This document shows positions 1-10,927 of a stretch of DNA of 49,095 bases, in pieces. Position 1 is the stretch's first letter. Each line of letters opens with the position of its first letter. The notes below the pieces were generated by a model. That model was not told where the DNA came from. It saw only the letters and a list, made by a program, of their open reading frames with translations, and made no database searches. The DNA is from Gammaproteobacteria bacterium (GTDB lineage Bacteria > Pseudomonadota > Gammaproteobacteria > Steroidobacterales > Steroidobacteraceae): positions 1-49,095 of the forward strand of contig JAGWPU010000061.1 in assembly GCA_028870355.1 (NCBI GenBank), given 5' to 3'. A program made the translations under genes and the position numbers.

Positions 1-2511
<2,511 letters not shown>

Positions 2512-2613
2512 CGCTACCCCAGCGGTGACATCGAGTGCGCCGCATTGTACCCGTTATGCGGTCGACCACGCGGTGGTATGCTGGCGCCAACGAGTTCGAC
2601 GGCCCCGCCAGCG
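2512..2613. promoter_or_regulatory. Divergent promoter region, ThDP enzyme / molybdoenzyme
   Basis: The 102 bp between two divergent genes must hold both promoters. On the minus strand TACAAT at 2549-2544 matches a sigma70 -10 in five of six positions and would start transcription about 25 nt before the ThDP gene. I see no convincing -35 for it. No clear operator palindrome is visible. Confidence 0.3.
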
Positions 2614-4644
2614 ATGACCGAAAAACGCTACGTCCGCGCCGCCTGCCCGCACGACTGTCCGGATACCTGCGCGATCCGTGTGACGGTGGAGGACGGCGTC
2701 GCGGTTCGCGTGCAGGGGGATCCGGATCACCCGCCGACCCACGGCGCGCTGTGCACCAAGGTCGCGAGGTACCCCGAGCGCACCTACCACCCGGAGCGGC
2801 TGCTCCATCCCTTGCGGCGGATCGGTCCGAAGGGCCGCGGGCGCTTCGAGCGCGTCGGCTGGGACGAGGCGCTCGAGGAGATCGCCGCTCGGCTCGCGAT
2901 GCTCGCCGCGCGCGATCCCGAAGCGATACTCCCGTACAGCTACGCGGGGACGATGGGCCTCGTGCAGGGCGATTCGATGTCGGCGCGATTGTTCCACCGG
3001 CTCGGCGCGTCCCTGCTCGACCGGACGATCTGCGCGAGCGCCGGCGCCGCCGCGCTCGACGCGATCTACGGCAACCGCGTCGGGATGCACGTCTAGCGCT
3101 ACGCCGAGAGCCGCGTGATCCTGATCTGGGGCAGCAACAGCATCGCCTCGAGCGTGCACTTCTGGCGCTTCGCGCAGCAGGCGAAGCGGGCCGGCGCGAA
3201 GCTGATCTGCATCGATCCGCGTCGCACCGAGACTGCGGACAAGTGCGACCAGCACGTCGCGCTGCTGCCGGGCACCGACGGCGCGCTCGCGCTCGGCCTG
3301 ATTCGCGAGATCGACGCGCAGGGCTGGATCGATCGGGATTACGTCGACGCGCATACCGACGGCTGGCCGGCGCTGCGCGAGGTCGCGCGCGCGTGGACGC
3401 CCGAGCGCACGGCCGCGGTGTGCGGGATCGGCGCAGAGGCAGTGCGTGGCCTCGCCCGGGATTACGCGACGACCCGGCCGGCGGCGATTCGGCTGAATTA
3501 CGGGATGCAGCGCACCCACGGCGGCGGGAGTGCGGTTCGCCTGATCGCCGCCCTGCCCTGCCTGATCGGCGCGTGGCGGCACCCCGCGGGCGGGATGCTG
3601 CTGTCGACTTCGGGTCTCGCACCGGTCGACTCGCACCGCCTGCAGCGGCCCGATCTGATTCCGGGCCGCCGGCCGCGGACGGTGAACATGAGCACGATCG
3701 GCGACGCGCTGCTCGCGGAGGCGTCGGCGGACTTCGGGCCGCGGATCGACGCACTCGTCGTGTACAACAGCAATCCGGTCGCGGTCGCGCCGGAATCGGC
3801 GAAGGTCGTTCGCGGCTTCGCCCGCGAGGACCTATTCACGGTCGTGCTCGAGCATTTTCAGACCGATACCGCCGATTACGCCGACTTCGTGCTCCCGGCG
3901 ACGACGCAACTCGAGCATTTCGACGTGCACAAGAGTTACGGCCACACCTACGTGCTGGTGAACGAGCCGGCGATCGCGCCGCTCGGCGAGGCGCGGCCGA
4001 ACACCGCGGTGTTCCGGGAGCTCGCCGCGCGGTTCGGCTTCACCGACCCGTGCTTCCTCGACGACGACGTGACGATCGGGGCGCAGGCGTTCGGTGACGC
4101 GATCGACTTCGAGCGCCTGCGGCGGGAGGGCTGGATCCGCTTGCCGGTCGCCGATGCGCCGTTCGCCGCCGGCGGATTCCCGACCGCGACCGGGCGTGCG
4201 CAGTTCGCACCGCCGTCGCTTGGGCCGGCCGATTTCGTGCCACCGTACGAGTCGGCGCTTTCGGCGCCAGCGCTCGCGACCCGCTATCCGCTCGCGATGA
4301 TCTCGCCGCCGGCACGCCACTTCCTGAACTCCACCTTCGTCAATGTGCGCAGTCTGCGCAGCATCGAGGGCGAACCGCTGCTCGAGATGCATCCGCTCGA
4401 CGCGAACGAGCGGGCACTCCGGGATGGGCAGATCGTCCGTGCGTTCAACGACCGCGGCGTGTATCGATGCCGGTTGCGGGTGAGCGACCGCGCGCGACCG
4501 GGCGTCGTGGTCGGTCTCGGGGTCTGGTGGCGCAAGTTCGGCATCGCGGGCACGAACACGAACGAGCTCACCCACCAGCGACTGACCGACCTCGGTCGCG
4601 CGCCGACGTTCTACGATTGCCTCGTCGAGGTCGACGCGGCCTGA
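2614..4644 (+). pseudogene. Molybdopterin oxidoreductase (BisC/acetylene-hydratase-like superfamily) with one in-frame TAG
   Basis: The frame encodes a large-subunit-only molybdopterin enzyme of 677 codons. The N-terminus carries a [4Fe-4S] cysteine set, CPHDCPDTC (residues 11-19), plus a fourth Cys in [20 protein letters not shown], followed by the Mo-bisMGD domain. Codon 161 (3094-3096) is TAG, in the context GMHV-stop-RYAESRVILIWGSNS. The reading frame is unchanged on both sides and both halves are family-typical, so one GAG-to-TAG change explains it. The downstream piece has an ATG at 3115 but would lack the Fe-S domain, so it is unlikely to work alone. Codon use is normal after the stop, so the lesion is either recent or a sequencing error. 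The natural substrate is unknown. Start ATG 2614 places the cysteine motif at the usual distance. Confidence 0.85.
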
Positions 4645-4666
4645 GGCGCCGCGGTCCCCGGGGCCG

Positions 4667-5263
4667 TCAGCCGTTGCGCGCGGCGACTTCCCGGTACAGC
4701 CGCAGGAACTCGAGCGCGGACTTGTGGACGTTGTCCTTCCAGTGCTGCGCGGCCGCCTCGTCCGCGCCGTCGGTCACGTACTTCACGCAAGCGAACGCTG
4801 CGCGCTCGTGCCAGCAGACCTTCGCGAGCGCGTACGCCTCCATGTCGACGACGTCGCAGCCGATCCCGACGTCGCCGGTCGCGAACGAGTCGCCGCTGCC
4901 ACAGGTGGCCGGCGGGAGCGACGTGAAGTAATGCGGGAATTCCAGGCATGCGGGCGTGGGATCAAACGGCGTCGTGCCGAGCGCAAAGCCGAGTCCGCTC
5001 GCGTCCATGTCCCGCTGCACGAAGCGGTGACAGCCGAAGAAGCGATGCGGATCGTGGGTGCGGCTCCCCGCCGAGCCGAAGTTCACGACGAGCGGCGGCG
5101 GCTCCCCCGCGCTCGCATAGCGCAGGAGTTCGCGCGTGAGCGCGCGCGTCGCATTGATCTTGCCGACGCCGCAGTACAGGAGCGGAACGCCCGCGGCCTC
5201 GAAGGCGCCGTCCGACTCCTCCGGGAGCGCGAACACGGCGAGAGTGCGCGGTAGCGACGCCAC
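4667..5263 (-). CDS. Purine nucleosidase of the MTA/SAH nucleosidase - nucleoside phosphorylase superfamily
   Basis: A 198-residue protein of the PNP/UDP superfamily. Visible hallmarks are VVNFGSAGS (phosphate/ribose-binding loop equivalent) and CDVVDMEAYALAKVC, which matches the Val-x-Met-Glu ribose-binding helix of MTA/SAH nucleosidases. It is a little shorter than Pfs (about 230). No ATG is available; the GTG at 5263 is chosen because it gives the expected MASLPRTLAVFALPEE beginning, 23 bp after the apt stop, although its ribosome site is weak. Family members cleave the glycosidic bond of methylthioadenosine, adenosylhomocysteine or other nucleosides. The upstream neighbour apt would convert released adenine to AMP, so the pair reads as a purine salvage unit (inference). 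Confidence 0.8.
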   Translation of the reverse strand: MASLPRTLAVFALPEESDGAFEAAGVPLLYCGVGKINATRALTRELLRYASAGEPPPLVVNFGSAGSRTHDPHRFFGCHRFVQRDMDASGLGFALGTTPFDPTPACLEFPHYFTSLPPATCGSGDSFATGDVGIGCDVVDMEAYALAKVCWHERAAFACVKYVTDGADEAAAQHWKDNVHKSALEFLRLYREVAARNG

Positions 5264-5286
5264 GACCGAACGGCCCAGGGCGGCTC

Positions 5287-5787
5287 TCAGTAGGTGATCG
5301 CGGCGCGTGGCCGAAGCGAGCCCCACGCGAAGCCGTCGGCGAGGCGCAGGTCGATCAGCACCGCGAGCGCCTCGACCTCGTACCCGCCTCGCGCGCACAG
5401 GTCTGCCGCCGCCTTCAGCGTGCCGCCGGTCGCGAGCACGTCGTCGACGAGCAGCACGCGGCCGCGACCGGGCTGCATCTCGAGCACGCCGGTGCCGTAC
5501 TCCAGCGAGTACGCCGCATCGACGACCGGCGGCGGGAGCTTGCCTTGCTTGCGCACGAGCACGAAGCCCTTGCGCCGGCGGGCGGCGAGCGCGGCGCCGA
5601 GCACGAAACCGCGCGACTCGATCCCGGCGAGCAGGTCGATCCGCCCCCACTCCGACGCGTCGAGCAGCGCGTCGAGCGCATCGACCGTGGCCTCGAACCG
5701 TTCGCGCAGCAAGCGCGAGATGTCCCGAAACACGATGCCGGGGCGCGGGAAATCCGGCGCATCGACGATGTAACTCTTCAGATCCAC
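5287..5787 (-). CDS. apt: Adenine phosphoribosyltransferase
   Basis: A 166-residue type I phosphoribosyltransferase that makes AMP from adenine and PRPP in the cytoplasm. The beginning MDLKSYIVDAPDFPRPGIVFRDI is the classic APRT N-terminus, and VLLVDDVLATGGTLKAA is the PRPP-binding loop with its acidic pair. The flexible-loop segment ESRGFVLGAALA and the basic stretch RKQGKLPPPV are also APRT-typical. Length agrees with bacterial Apt (about 170-180). It lies just upstream of the nucleosidase on the same strand and 20 bp after nadB, so nadA-nadB-apt-nucleosidase could be one transcript. Confidence 0.95.
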   Translation of the reverse strand: MDLKSYIVDAPDFPRPGIVFRDISRLLRERFEATVDALDALLDASEWGRIDLLAGIESRGFVLGAALAARRRKGFVLVRKQGKLPPPVVDAAYSLEYGTGVLEMQPGRGRVLLVDDVLATGGTLKAAADLCARGGYEVEALAVLIDLRLADGFAWGSLRPRAAITY

Positions 5788-5807
5788 GGGGTCACCGGTC
5801 GGTCAGG

Positions 5808-7319
5808 TCAATGAGCGCGCATTATACCGACCGCGCCGGCCCCGTCGCGCCGCCGGTCGCGGTTCGGGTAGTCCGCGCGCCAGTGTGCGCCACGGCTCTC
5901 GTGGCGTGCGCGCGCCGCGTGGATCATCGATCGGGCGAGCGCGATGCGCAGCGCGAGCGGGCGCTGCGCCGGCGCGAGCGTCGATTCGAGCTGCTGGAGC
6001 TGGGCGAGCGCGTCCGCGAGGCTCCCGTCGCGGCGCACCGGACCCATCGCGGACCAGAGGAGTTCGCGCAGCTGCCGCCACTCCGGCCGGCTCGCATCGA
6101 ACGGCGCCGGCACCCCGGGCCGCATCGCGACCCGTCGGCTGCGGTGCCCGGCGTGCGCGAGCGCGCGGCCCGCGGCGCTGCCCACGACGACCGCTTCGAG
6201 GAGCGAGTTGCTCGCGAGACGGTTCGCGCCATGCAGGCCGGTGTGCGCGACCTCGCCGACGGCCCACAGGCCCGGCAGGCTCGTGTGGCCGGCCTCGTCG
6301 ATCGCGACGCCGCCCATGTGATAATGCGCGGCGCAGGTCACCGGGATCGGCGTGCGCGCGGGATCGATCGCGTGCGCGACGCACGCGGCCCGGGCGCCGG
6401 GGAACTCGGCGCCGGCGGCGGACCGAAAGATCTCGGTCGCATCGAGGGCGACTTCGAATCCCGCGCTGTGTTCGCTCCAGACGGCGCGTGCGACCACGTC
6501 GCGTGGCGCGAGATCGCCGCGTGGGTCGATCGCGGCCATGAACGGGCGCCCGTCGGCGACCAGTCGCGCGCCGGCGCCACGCAAGGCCTCGGTGAGGAGC
6601 GGCAGCGGGTCGCTGTCGCAACGCAATGCGGTCGGGTGGAACTGCACGAACTCGAGTCCGGCGACCGCGGCACCGTGCGCGAGTGCGATCGCGAGCCCGT
6701 GTCCGGTCGCGTGCGATGGATTCGTGGTCGCCGCGAACAGTTGCCCGATCCCGCCGGTGGCGAGCACGGTCTCGGTCGCGTGGATCACGACCGCGCTGCC
6801 GTCGGCACGCAGCGCGAGCGCGCCGGCGACGCCGTCCGGTCCGGTGAGCAGGTCGACGACTTCGAGGTCGCGCCGGATCGTCACGTGCGCGCTCTCTCGC
6901 GCCCGCGACCAGAGCGCCTGCTGGATCGCCGCGCCGGTGCGATCGCCGTCCGCGTGCAGGATCCGCGGGATCGAATGCCCCGCTTCGAGATGCAGGTGCG
7001 GCTCGCCGGCCGCGCCGTCGAAGTGCAGCCCGCTCTCGCGCAGGAAGTCGATCGCGCCGCCGGCGGCCGAGACGATCGTCGTGATCGCCGCCTCGCTCGC
7101 CGAATGATCCGCCGCCCTCAGGGTGTCGGCCGCATGCAGCGCGATGGAGTCGCCGCGGCCGATCGGGGCGGCGATCCCGCCTTTCGCGAGCGAGGTCGCG
7201 GTCGCGGTGGGTCCCTCGGGCGCGAGCAGCAGCACGCGCCGCGGCGCTGCGTGCAGCGCGACGCTCAAGCCCGCGGCGCCGGCGCCGACGACCAGGATGT
7301 CGGCTTCCCAGGATTCCAT
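5808..7319 (-). CDS. nadB: L-aspartate oxidase
   Basis: FAD-dependent oxidation of L-aspartate to iminoaspartate, the first step of de novo NAD synthesis. The 503-residue protein has the N-terminal dinucleotide fold (DILVVGAGAAGLSVALHA), the substrate-domain motifs ATGGIGQLFAATTNPSHATG and EFVQFHPTAL, and the HYHMGG-type catalytic segment of the succinate dehydrogenase/fumarate reductase flavoprotein superfamily. The C-terminal helical domain is shorter than in E. coli NadB (540 residues). nadA stops 6 bp upstream, so the two enzymes, which pass unstable iminoaspartate between them, are co-transcribed. The tail after the conserved region is Arg-rich and less family-like. Confidence 0.94.
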   Translation of the reverse strand: MESWEADILVVGAGAAGLSVALHAAPRRVLLLAPEGPTATATSLAKGGIAAPIGRGDSIALHAADTLRAADHSASEAAITTIVSAAGGAIDFLRESGLHFDGAAGEPHLHLEAGHSIPRILHADGDRTGAAIQQALWSRARESAHVTIRRDLEVVDLLTGPDGVAGALALRADGSAVVIHATETVLATGGIGQLFAATTNPSHATGHGLAIALAHGAAVAGLEFVQFHPTALRCDSDPLPLLTEALRGAGARLVADGRPFMAAIDPRGDLAPRDVVARAVWSEHSAGFEVALDATEIFRSAAGAEFPGARAACVAHAIDPARTPIPVTCAAHYHMGGVAIDEAGHTSLPGLWAVGEVAHTGLHGANRLASNSLLEAVVVGSAAGRALAHAGHRSRRVAMRPGVPAPFDASRPEWRQLRELLWSAMGPVRRDGSLADALAQLQQLESTLAPAQRPLALRIALARSMIHAARARHESRGAHWRADYPNRDRRRDGAGAVGIMRAH

Positions 7320-7325
7320 CGGGAC

Positions 7326-8336
7326 TTACAGCGCGAGCATGCGTTCGATCGGCCGGCGCGCGCGCGCCGCGATCGCCGGATCGATCTCGATCGTCGCGCC
7401 CGGTCGCGTGAGCACCCGCTCGACGTTGTCCAGGTTGATCGCCTTCATGAAGCCGCACAGGTTGCAGGGCTTCAGGAACTCGATCCGTGGATGGCGCAGC
7501 ATCACGTTGTCGGCCATCGAGCACTCCGTCAGCAGCAGCACGCGCCGCGGGCGCCGCGTCTCGATGTAGTCGTCCATCGCGCCGGTCGATCCGACGAAAT
7601 CCGCTCGCTCCTGCACGTCGCGCGGACATTCCGGGTGCGCGAGCACGACCGCGCCGGTCTGCCGCCGATACGCCTCGATGTCGGTGCCGGCGTACTTCAC
7701 GTGCACTTCGCACTGGCCGCCGGAGGTCGTGACCTCGAGGCCGGTCATGCGGGCGACGTAGTCGGCCAGGTGCCGATCGGGAACCATGATCAGGTGCGGT
7801 CGGCCGAGCGAGCGCGCAACCGCGACCGCGTTCGCCGACGTGCAGCAGATGTCGGCCTCGGCCTTCACCGCCGCCGAGGTATTCACGTAGGCGACTACGG
7901 GGGAATCCGGATGACGTTGACGCAGCCCGCGAATATCCTCGGGCGAGACCGACGCCGCGAGCGAGCATCCGGCGCCGAAATCCGGCAGCAGCACGGTCTT
8001 CTGCGGGCACAGGAGCTTCACGGATTCGGCCATGAAATGCACGCCGCAGACGACGATCACCGGCGCCGGGGATCGCGCCGCGTAACGCGCCATCGTGAGC
8101 GAATCCCCGACGAAATCGGCGATTCCGGCGGTGATCAGCGGGATCTGGTAGTTGTGCGCGACGATCACCGCGCCGTGCGCGGCCTTCAGCGCGGCGATGC
8201 GCTCGAGCTGCGGCAGCGCGATTTCGATTTCCGGCCGCGGGACGACGCGCGCGAGGCGCTCGACCAGCGCGGCGCGTGCCGCGAACGCGCCGTCGTCGGA
8301 CCCGGGCGCCGGAGAGGACTTCGGGATCGATGACAT
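7326..8336 (-). CDS. nadA: Quinolinate synthase A
   Basis: Condenses iminoaspartate with dihydroxyacetone phosphate to quinolinate using an oxygen-sensitive [4Fe-4S] cluster. The 336 residues contain three presumed cluster cysteines, in GAGCSLAASV, in DICCTSANAV and in CNLCGFMKAINLDN, matching the three conserved ligand positions of NadA. VAHNYQIPLI near the N-terminus and HPECPRDV are further NadA hallmarks. It is the first gene of the nadA-nadB unit. Its start lies 35 bp from an FNR-box-like palindrome, so this Fe-S enzyme may be tuned to oxygen together with fnr (inference). Confidence 0.95.
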   Translation of the reverse strand: MSSIPKSSPAPGSDDGAFAARAALVERLARVVPRPEIEIALPQLERIAALKAAHGAVIVAHNYQIPLITAGIADFVGDSLTMARYAARSPAPVIVVCGVHFMAESVKLLCPQKTVLLPDFGAGCSLAASVSPEDIRGLRQRHPDSPVVAYVNTSAAVKAEADICCTSANAVAVARSLGRPHLIMVPDRHLADYVARMTGLEVTTSGGQCEVHVKYAGTDIEAYRRQTGAVVLAHPECPRDVQERADFVGSTGAMDDYIETRRPRRVLLLTECSMADNVMLRHPRIEFLKPCNLCGFMKAINLDNVERVLTRPGATIEIDPAIAARARRPIERMLAL

Positions 8337-8370
8337 CGCGAGAGGGTACGGTCATGCTCGGCTGCGCGAT

Positions 8371-8384
8371 CTGATCCGGATCAG
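8371..8384. promoter_or_regulatory. FNR-box-like palindrome between nadA and fnr
   Basis: CTGATCCGGATCAG is a perfect 14-bp palindrome and matches the FNR consensus TTGATNNNNATCAA in 8 of 10 defined bases. On the plus strand it is followed at 8387-8392 by TACAAT, a good -10. That would put the box centre near -21 of the fnr promoter, a position expected to repress and so consistent with FNR autoregulation as known in E. coli. The same site is 35 bp before nadA. No -35 element is evident. Confidence 0.6.
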
Positions 8385-8458
8385 ATTACAATGCAGGCCG
8401 AGCCGTCGAGGCATCGAGTCCGGCACGGCAACGACGCGGGCGGGACGAGGACGAGCGG

Positions 8459-9211
8459 ATGATGCGCGAGACCAGACGGGGCGATTGCGAGTGGTGCGGC
8501 TTGCGCCGCGTGTGTTTTCCGGGGCGCCTGACCGCCGAATCGCCGGTCGGGGCGGCGTTGCTCAGCATCCGCTGCGTGCGCATCGCGCGGGGCCACGCGC
8601 TGTACCGCGCGGGCGAGCGCATCGAGGCGTTCCACATGCTGCGCAGCGGTTGCATCAAGGAGACGGACGGTTCGGACGGTCGCGAATCCATCGTGAATTT
8701 CTGCCTGCCGGGGGAACTGCTGACGGTGCAGAACGCGGCGAGTGCGAAGAGCCAGCTCTCCAGCATCGCGGTCGAGACGTCGTTCGTCTGCGCGGTGCCG
8801 TGGCGCGTGTTCTATCGAGTCTGCGCGCAGTTCCCGAATGCGACCGGTGAGTTCATCAAACTGATCGCGCGCAGCGGTAACGGCACGCGCGAATTGCTGA
8901 CCCTGGTCCGGGGGCGCGGTGCGCTCGAGCGAGTCGCCGGCTTCCTGTCGAATCTGTGTATGCGGATGCAGTCGCGGGGGTTCCCGGCGCGCGAATTCCG
9001 CCTCGGGATGAGCCGCGAGGACATCGCGCGCTACCTCGGGCTGCGCAGCGAGACCGTGAGCCGCTGCTTCTCCGAGCTGGCACGCCGCGGCGTGCTGCGG
9101 GTGCGCGCGAAGCGCATCCAGATCCTCTCGATCCAGGAGATGCGGCGATTGTCGTTCGCGGACGTGTTCGGCGCGCTCGAGGCGCCGCTGTCGGAGCGCG
9201 AGGCCGTCTGA
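8459..9211 (+). CDS. fnr: Oxygen-sensing Crp/FNR-family regulator, FNR type
   Basis: A 250-residue cytoplasmic activator/repressor. The N-terminal Cys cluster C10-x2-C13-x5-C19 has the same spacing as E. coli FNR (C20, C23, C29). The fourth ligand is C111 in ETSFVCAVP, matching C122 in ETSMVCEIP of FNR. These should hold an oxygen-labile [4Fe-4S] cluster that drives dimerisation. The cyclic-nucleotide-like beta-roll spans about 30-135, followed by the dimer helix and a winged helix-turn-helix (SREDIARYLGLRSETVSRCFSEL). Its recognition helix has the E-x2-S-R pattern that reads TGA half-sites. A palindrome of exactly that type lies 75 bp upstream. The ATG at 8459 follows a GAGGA-like ribosome site. 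Confidence 0.92.
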   Translation: MMRETRRGDCEWCGLRRVCFPGRLTAESPVGAALLSIRCVRIARGHALYRAGERIEAFHMLRSGCIKETDGSDGRESIVNFCLPGELLTVQNAASAKSQLSSIAVETSFVCAVPWRVFYRVCAQFPNATGEFIKLIARSGNGTRELLTLVRGRGALERVAGFLSNLCMRMQSRGFPAREFRLGMSREDIARYLGLRSETVSRCFSELARRGVLRVRAKRIQILSIQEMRRLSFADVFGALEAPLSEREAV

Positions 9212-9217
9212 AAGGAA

Positions 9218-9249
9218 GCGGACCGGACCTGCGTCGGGGTCCGGTCCGC
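9218..9249. terminator. 12-bp hairpin at the fnr 3' end
   Basis: GCGGACCGGACC (9218-9229) pairs exactly with GGTCCGGTCCGC (9238-9249) across an 8-nt loop, starting 7 bp after the fnr stop. It lies between convergent fnr and the HiPIP gene and probably ends or separates both transcripts. There is no T-tract, so it is not a canonical intrinsic terminator. Confidence 0.5.
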
Positions 9250-9304
9250 ATCGCCTGGAAGGCGAGACGACGCGATCGTCGGCGACCGCGTCAACGTTCC
9301 ATCG

Positions 9305-9637
9305 TTACGGCTTCTGCGCCCAGGCCGAGCACCAGCCGGTATCCGGCACGGTGTGCCCCGCGAAGATATTGCAGCCGCCGCGCGCCTGGCCCGGCTTGCC
9401 GAGGTATTGCGCACAGGTGCCGCAGCGCTGGCTCGGCTTGTGCGTCGGATACTTCTTGTCGTCGACCTTCGCGGTGTTCGTCACGAACCCGAGCGCGACC
9501 GCAGTCGGATCGGTCGGGCTGAGCGGTGTCAGGCCCGCGGCCTTCGCCTCGTTCGCGATCAGGCCGAACGCGGGAATGCAGGCGCCGGCGATCAGACCGC
9601 CCTTCAGGAGCGTGCGGCGAGAGATCTTGTCTTGCAT
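9305..9637 (-). CDS. High-potential iron-sulfur protein (HiPIP), Tat-exported
   Basis: A 110-residue periplasmic electron carrier. The N-terminus MQDKISRRTLLKGGLIAGA is a twin-arginine signal (SRRTLLKG) and cleavage is expected near KAAG. The mature part carries the four [4Fe-4S] ligands in HiPIP order: RCGTCAQYL (Cys-x2-Cys), GGCNIFAG and GWCSAWAQ, close to the C-terminus. HiPIPs pass electrons from cytochrome bc1 or substrate oxidation to terminal oxidases or photosynthetic reaction centres; no such partners are visible here, so respiratory use is inferred. It is convergent with fnr. A 7-bp inverted repeat lies 37 bp upstream of its start. Confidence 0.95.
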   Translation of the reverse strand: MQDKISRRTLLKGGLIAGACIPAFGLIANEAKAAGLTPLSPTDPTAVALGFVTNTAKVDDKKYPTHKPSQRCGTCAQYLGKPGQARGGCNIFAGHTVPDTGWCSAWAQKP

Positions 9638-9673
9638 CGTGGATGTCCTCACAGGTTGATACCCGAACCGATT

Positions 9674-9692
9674 GTCGCGCGATTGGCGCGAC
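9674..9692. promoter_or_regulatory. Inverted repeat upstream of the HiPIP gene
   Basis: GTCGCGC (9674-9680) and GCGCGAC (9686-9692) form a perfect 7-bp inverted repeat around GATTG. It lies between the end of the AraC-type regulator gene (9733) and the HiPIP start (9637). It could be an operator for the HiPIP gene or a weak terminator for the regulator gene; the lack of a T-tract favours the former. Confidence 0.35.
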
Positions 9693-9732
9693 CCGTGTCT
9701 TAAAGAACCGTTAATCTGCGCGAAGTTCCCGC

Positions 9733-10797
9733 TCAGCTGAGAATGGGTCTTACTCCCTGGTGCAGCCGGCCGCGATCGGCGGACGGTGGCACCCCGGTCC
9801 AGAGCTTGTACGCGCGTGAAAAGTGCGCGACGTTGCGAAAGCCGCAGGCGACGGCCGTGTCGAGGACGGAGGAACCGGTGTACTGCAGGAACGTGCGGGC
9901 CCGCTGCAGGCGCAGATTCAGATAGTAGCGGCGCGGCGACACCCGCAGCTGCCGGCGGAATCCGCGCTCGCAGCGCCGCACGCTGACGCCGGCGGTCGCG
10001 CACAGGACGTGGATCGGCAGCGGCTCCTCGAGGTTCGCCTCCATGGTTTCCACGACCTTCGCGAGGGAGGGGTCGGTGAGCCCCTGACGCTCGCCGCTGC
10101 CCATGCGTTGATGCTCGCGCGGCTCACGCAGCCGGGTATGGATGAACTGCTCGGCGACCGCGGCGGCGAGGCGATGGCCGTGACTCAGGCGGACCACGTG
10201 CAGCATCAGGTCGAGCGCCGCGGTGCCGCCGGCGCAGGTGAATCGGTTCCGATCGACCACGAACAGATCCGGCGCGATCGCAACCTTCGGAAACTGGCTG
10301 CGCAGCCCTTCGAGCGATTCCCAGTGGGTCGTCGCCCGATAGCCCTCGAGCATCCCGGCCTGCGCGAGCACGAAGCTGCCGGTGTCGATCGCGCCGAGCG
10401 CGACGCCGGCGCGCGCGAGCTGGCGCAACCAGCGCGCGAGCCGTTCCTCGTACAGCGCTTCGGGCTCGAAGCCTGCGCAGATGACCACCCGCGAATACTC
10501 GACCGGCTCGCGGATCGACCGGTCGGCGACCACGGACATCCGGTTGCTCGCGACCACGGGACGGCCCTCGAGCGAGATCGTCTGCCACTGATAGAGCTCG
10601 CGTTGCGCCAGCCGGTTCGCGACCCGCAAGGGCTCGACCGCGCAGGTGAACGCAAGCATCGAGAAGCGCGGGGCGAGCAGGAAGCCGATCGTCTCCGGGC
10701 GGTCGACCGGATGCGACGTCAGCACGGCCTCGGGGCCAGGACCCCGGCGGTCGCCAATCGCGAGATCCGGTTCGAGAGCGCGGTTCGTTCGATCCAT
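9733..10797 (-). CDS. GlxA-family transcriptional regulator (DJ-1/PfpI domain plus AraC HTH)
   Basis: A 354-residue cytoplasmic regulator. Residues of about 35-205 form a DJ-1/PfpI glutamine-amidotransferase-like domain (ETIGFLLAPRFSMLAFTCAVEPLRVAN, then VICAGFEPE and GSFVLAQAG), used here as a sensor rather than an enzyme. Residues of about 245-345 form two AraC-type helix-turn-helix units (LPIHVLCATAGVSVRRCERGFRRQL and SVLDTAVACGFRNVAHFSRAYK). This architecture includes GbdR, CdhR and other regulators of glycine betaine, carnitine and related amine catabolism. The window holds amine-demethylation enzymes elsewhere, so a quaternary amine ligand is a reasonable guess, but no site is proven. 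It is divergent from a TonB receptor, its most obvious target. Confidence 0.88.
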   Translation of the reverse strand: MDRTNRALEPDLAIGDRRGPGPEAVLTSHPVDRPETIGFLLAPRFSMLAFTCAVEPLRVANRLAQRELYQWQTISLEGRPVVASNRMSVVADRSIREPVEYSRVVICAGFEPEALYEERLARWLRQLARAGVALGAIDTGSFVLAQAGMLEGYRATTHWESLEGLRSQFPKVAIAPDLFVVDRNRFTCAGGTAALDLMLHVVRLSHGHRLAAAVAEQFIHTRLREPREHQRMGSGERQGLTDPSLAKVVETMEANLEEPLPIHVLCATAGVSVRRCERGFRRQLRVSPRRYYLNLRLQRARTFLQYTGSSVLDTAVACGFRNVAHFSRAYKLWTGVPPSADRGRLHQGVRPILS

Positions 10798-10927
10798 ATG
10801 ACGGATAGTGTCAATTAATCGTCGTTTACTGGCAAGCCGCTGAAATGCCTGTCGCGAAACAATACCGGCGCAACGAATCGCGGATCGCCGACCGGCGACC
10901 GTCGTCCAAAATCCCGGGGAGTCAGCG
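10798..10927. promoter_or_regulatory. Divergent control region, GlxA-type regulator / TonB receptor
   Basis: A 130-bp gap between divergent starts. It contains a short AT-richer patch (TGTCAATTAATCGTCGTTTA, 10808-10827) next to the regulator start, the likeliest promoter/operator area. GGGGAG about 7 nt before ATG 10928 is the receptor ribosome site. I cannot define an operator motif with confidence. Confidence 0.35.

Noticed and set aside
3094-3096. TAG read as pyrrolysine or a recoding signal
   Set aside because: No pyl genes are visible, the residue position is an ordinary Glu in the family pattern, and a single G-to-T change explains it.
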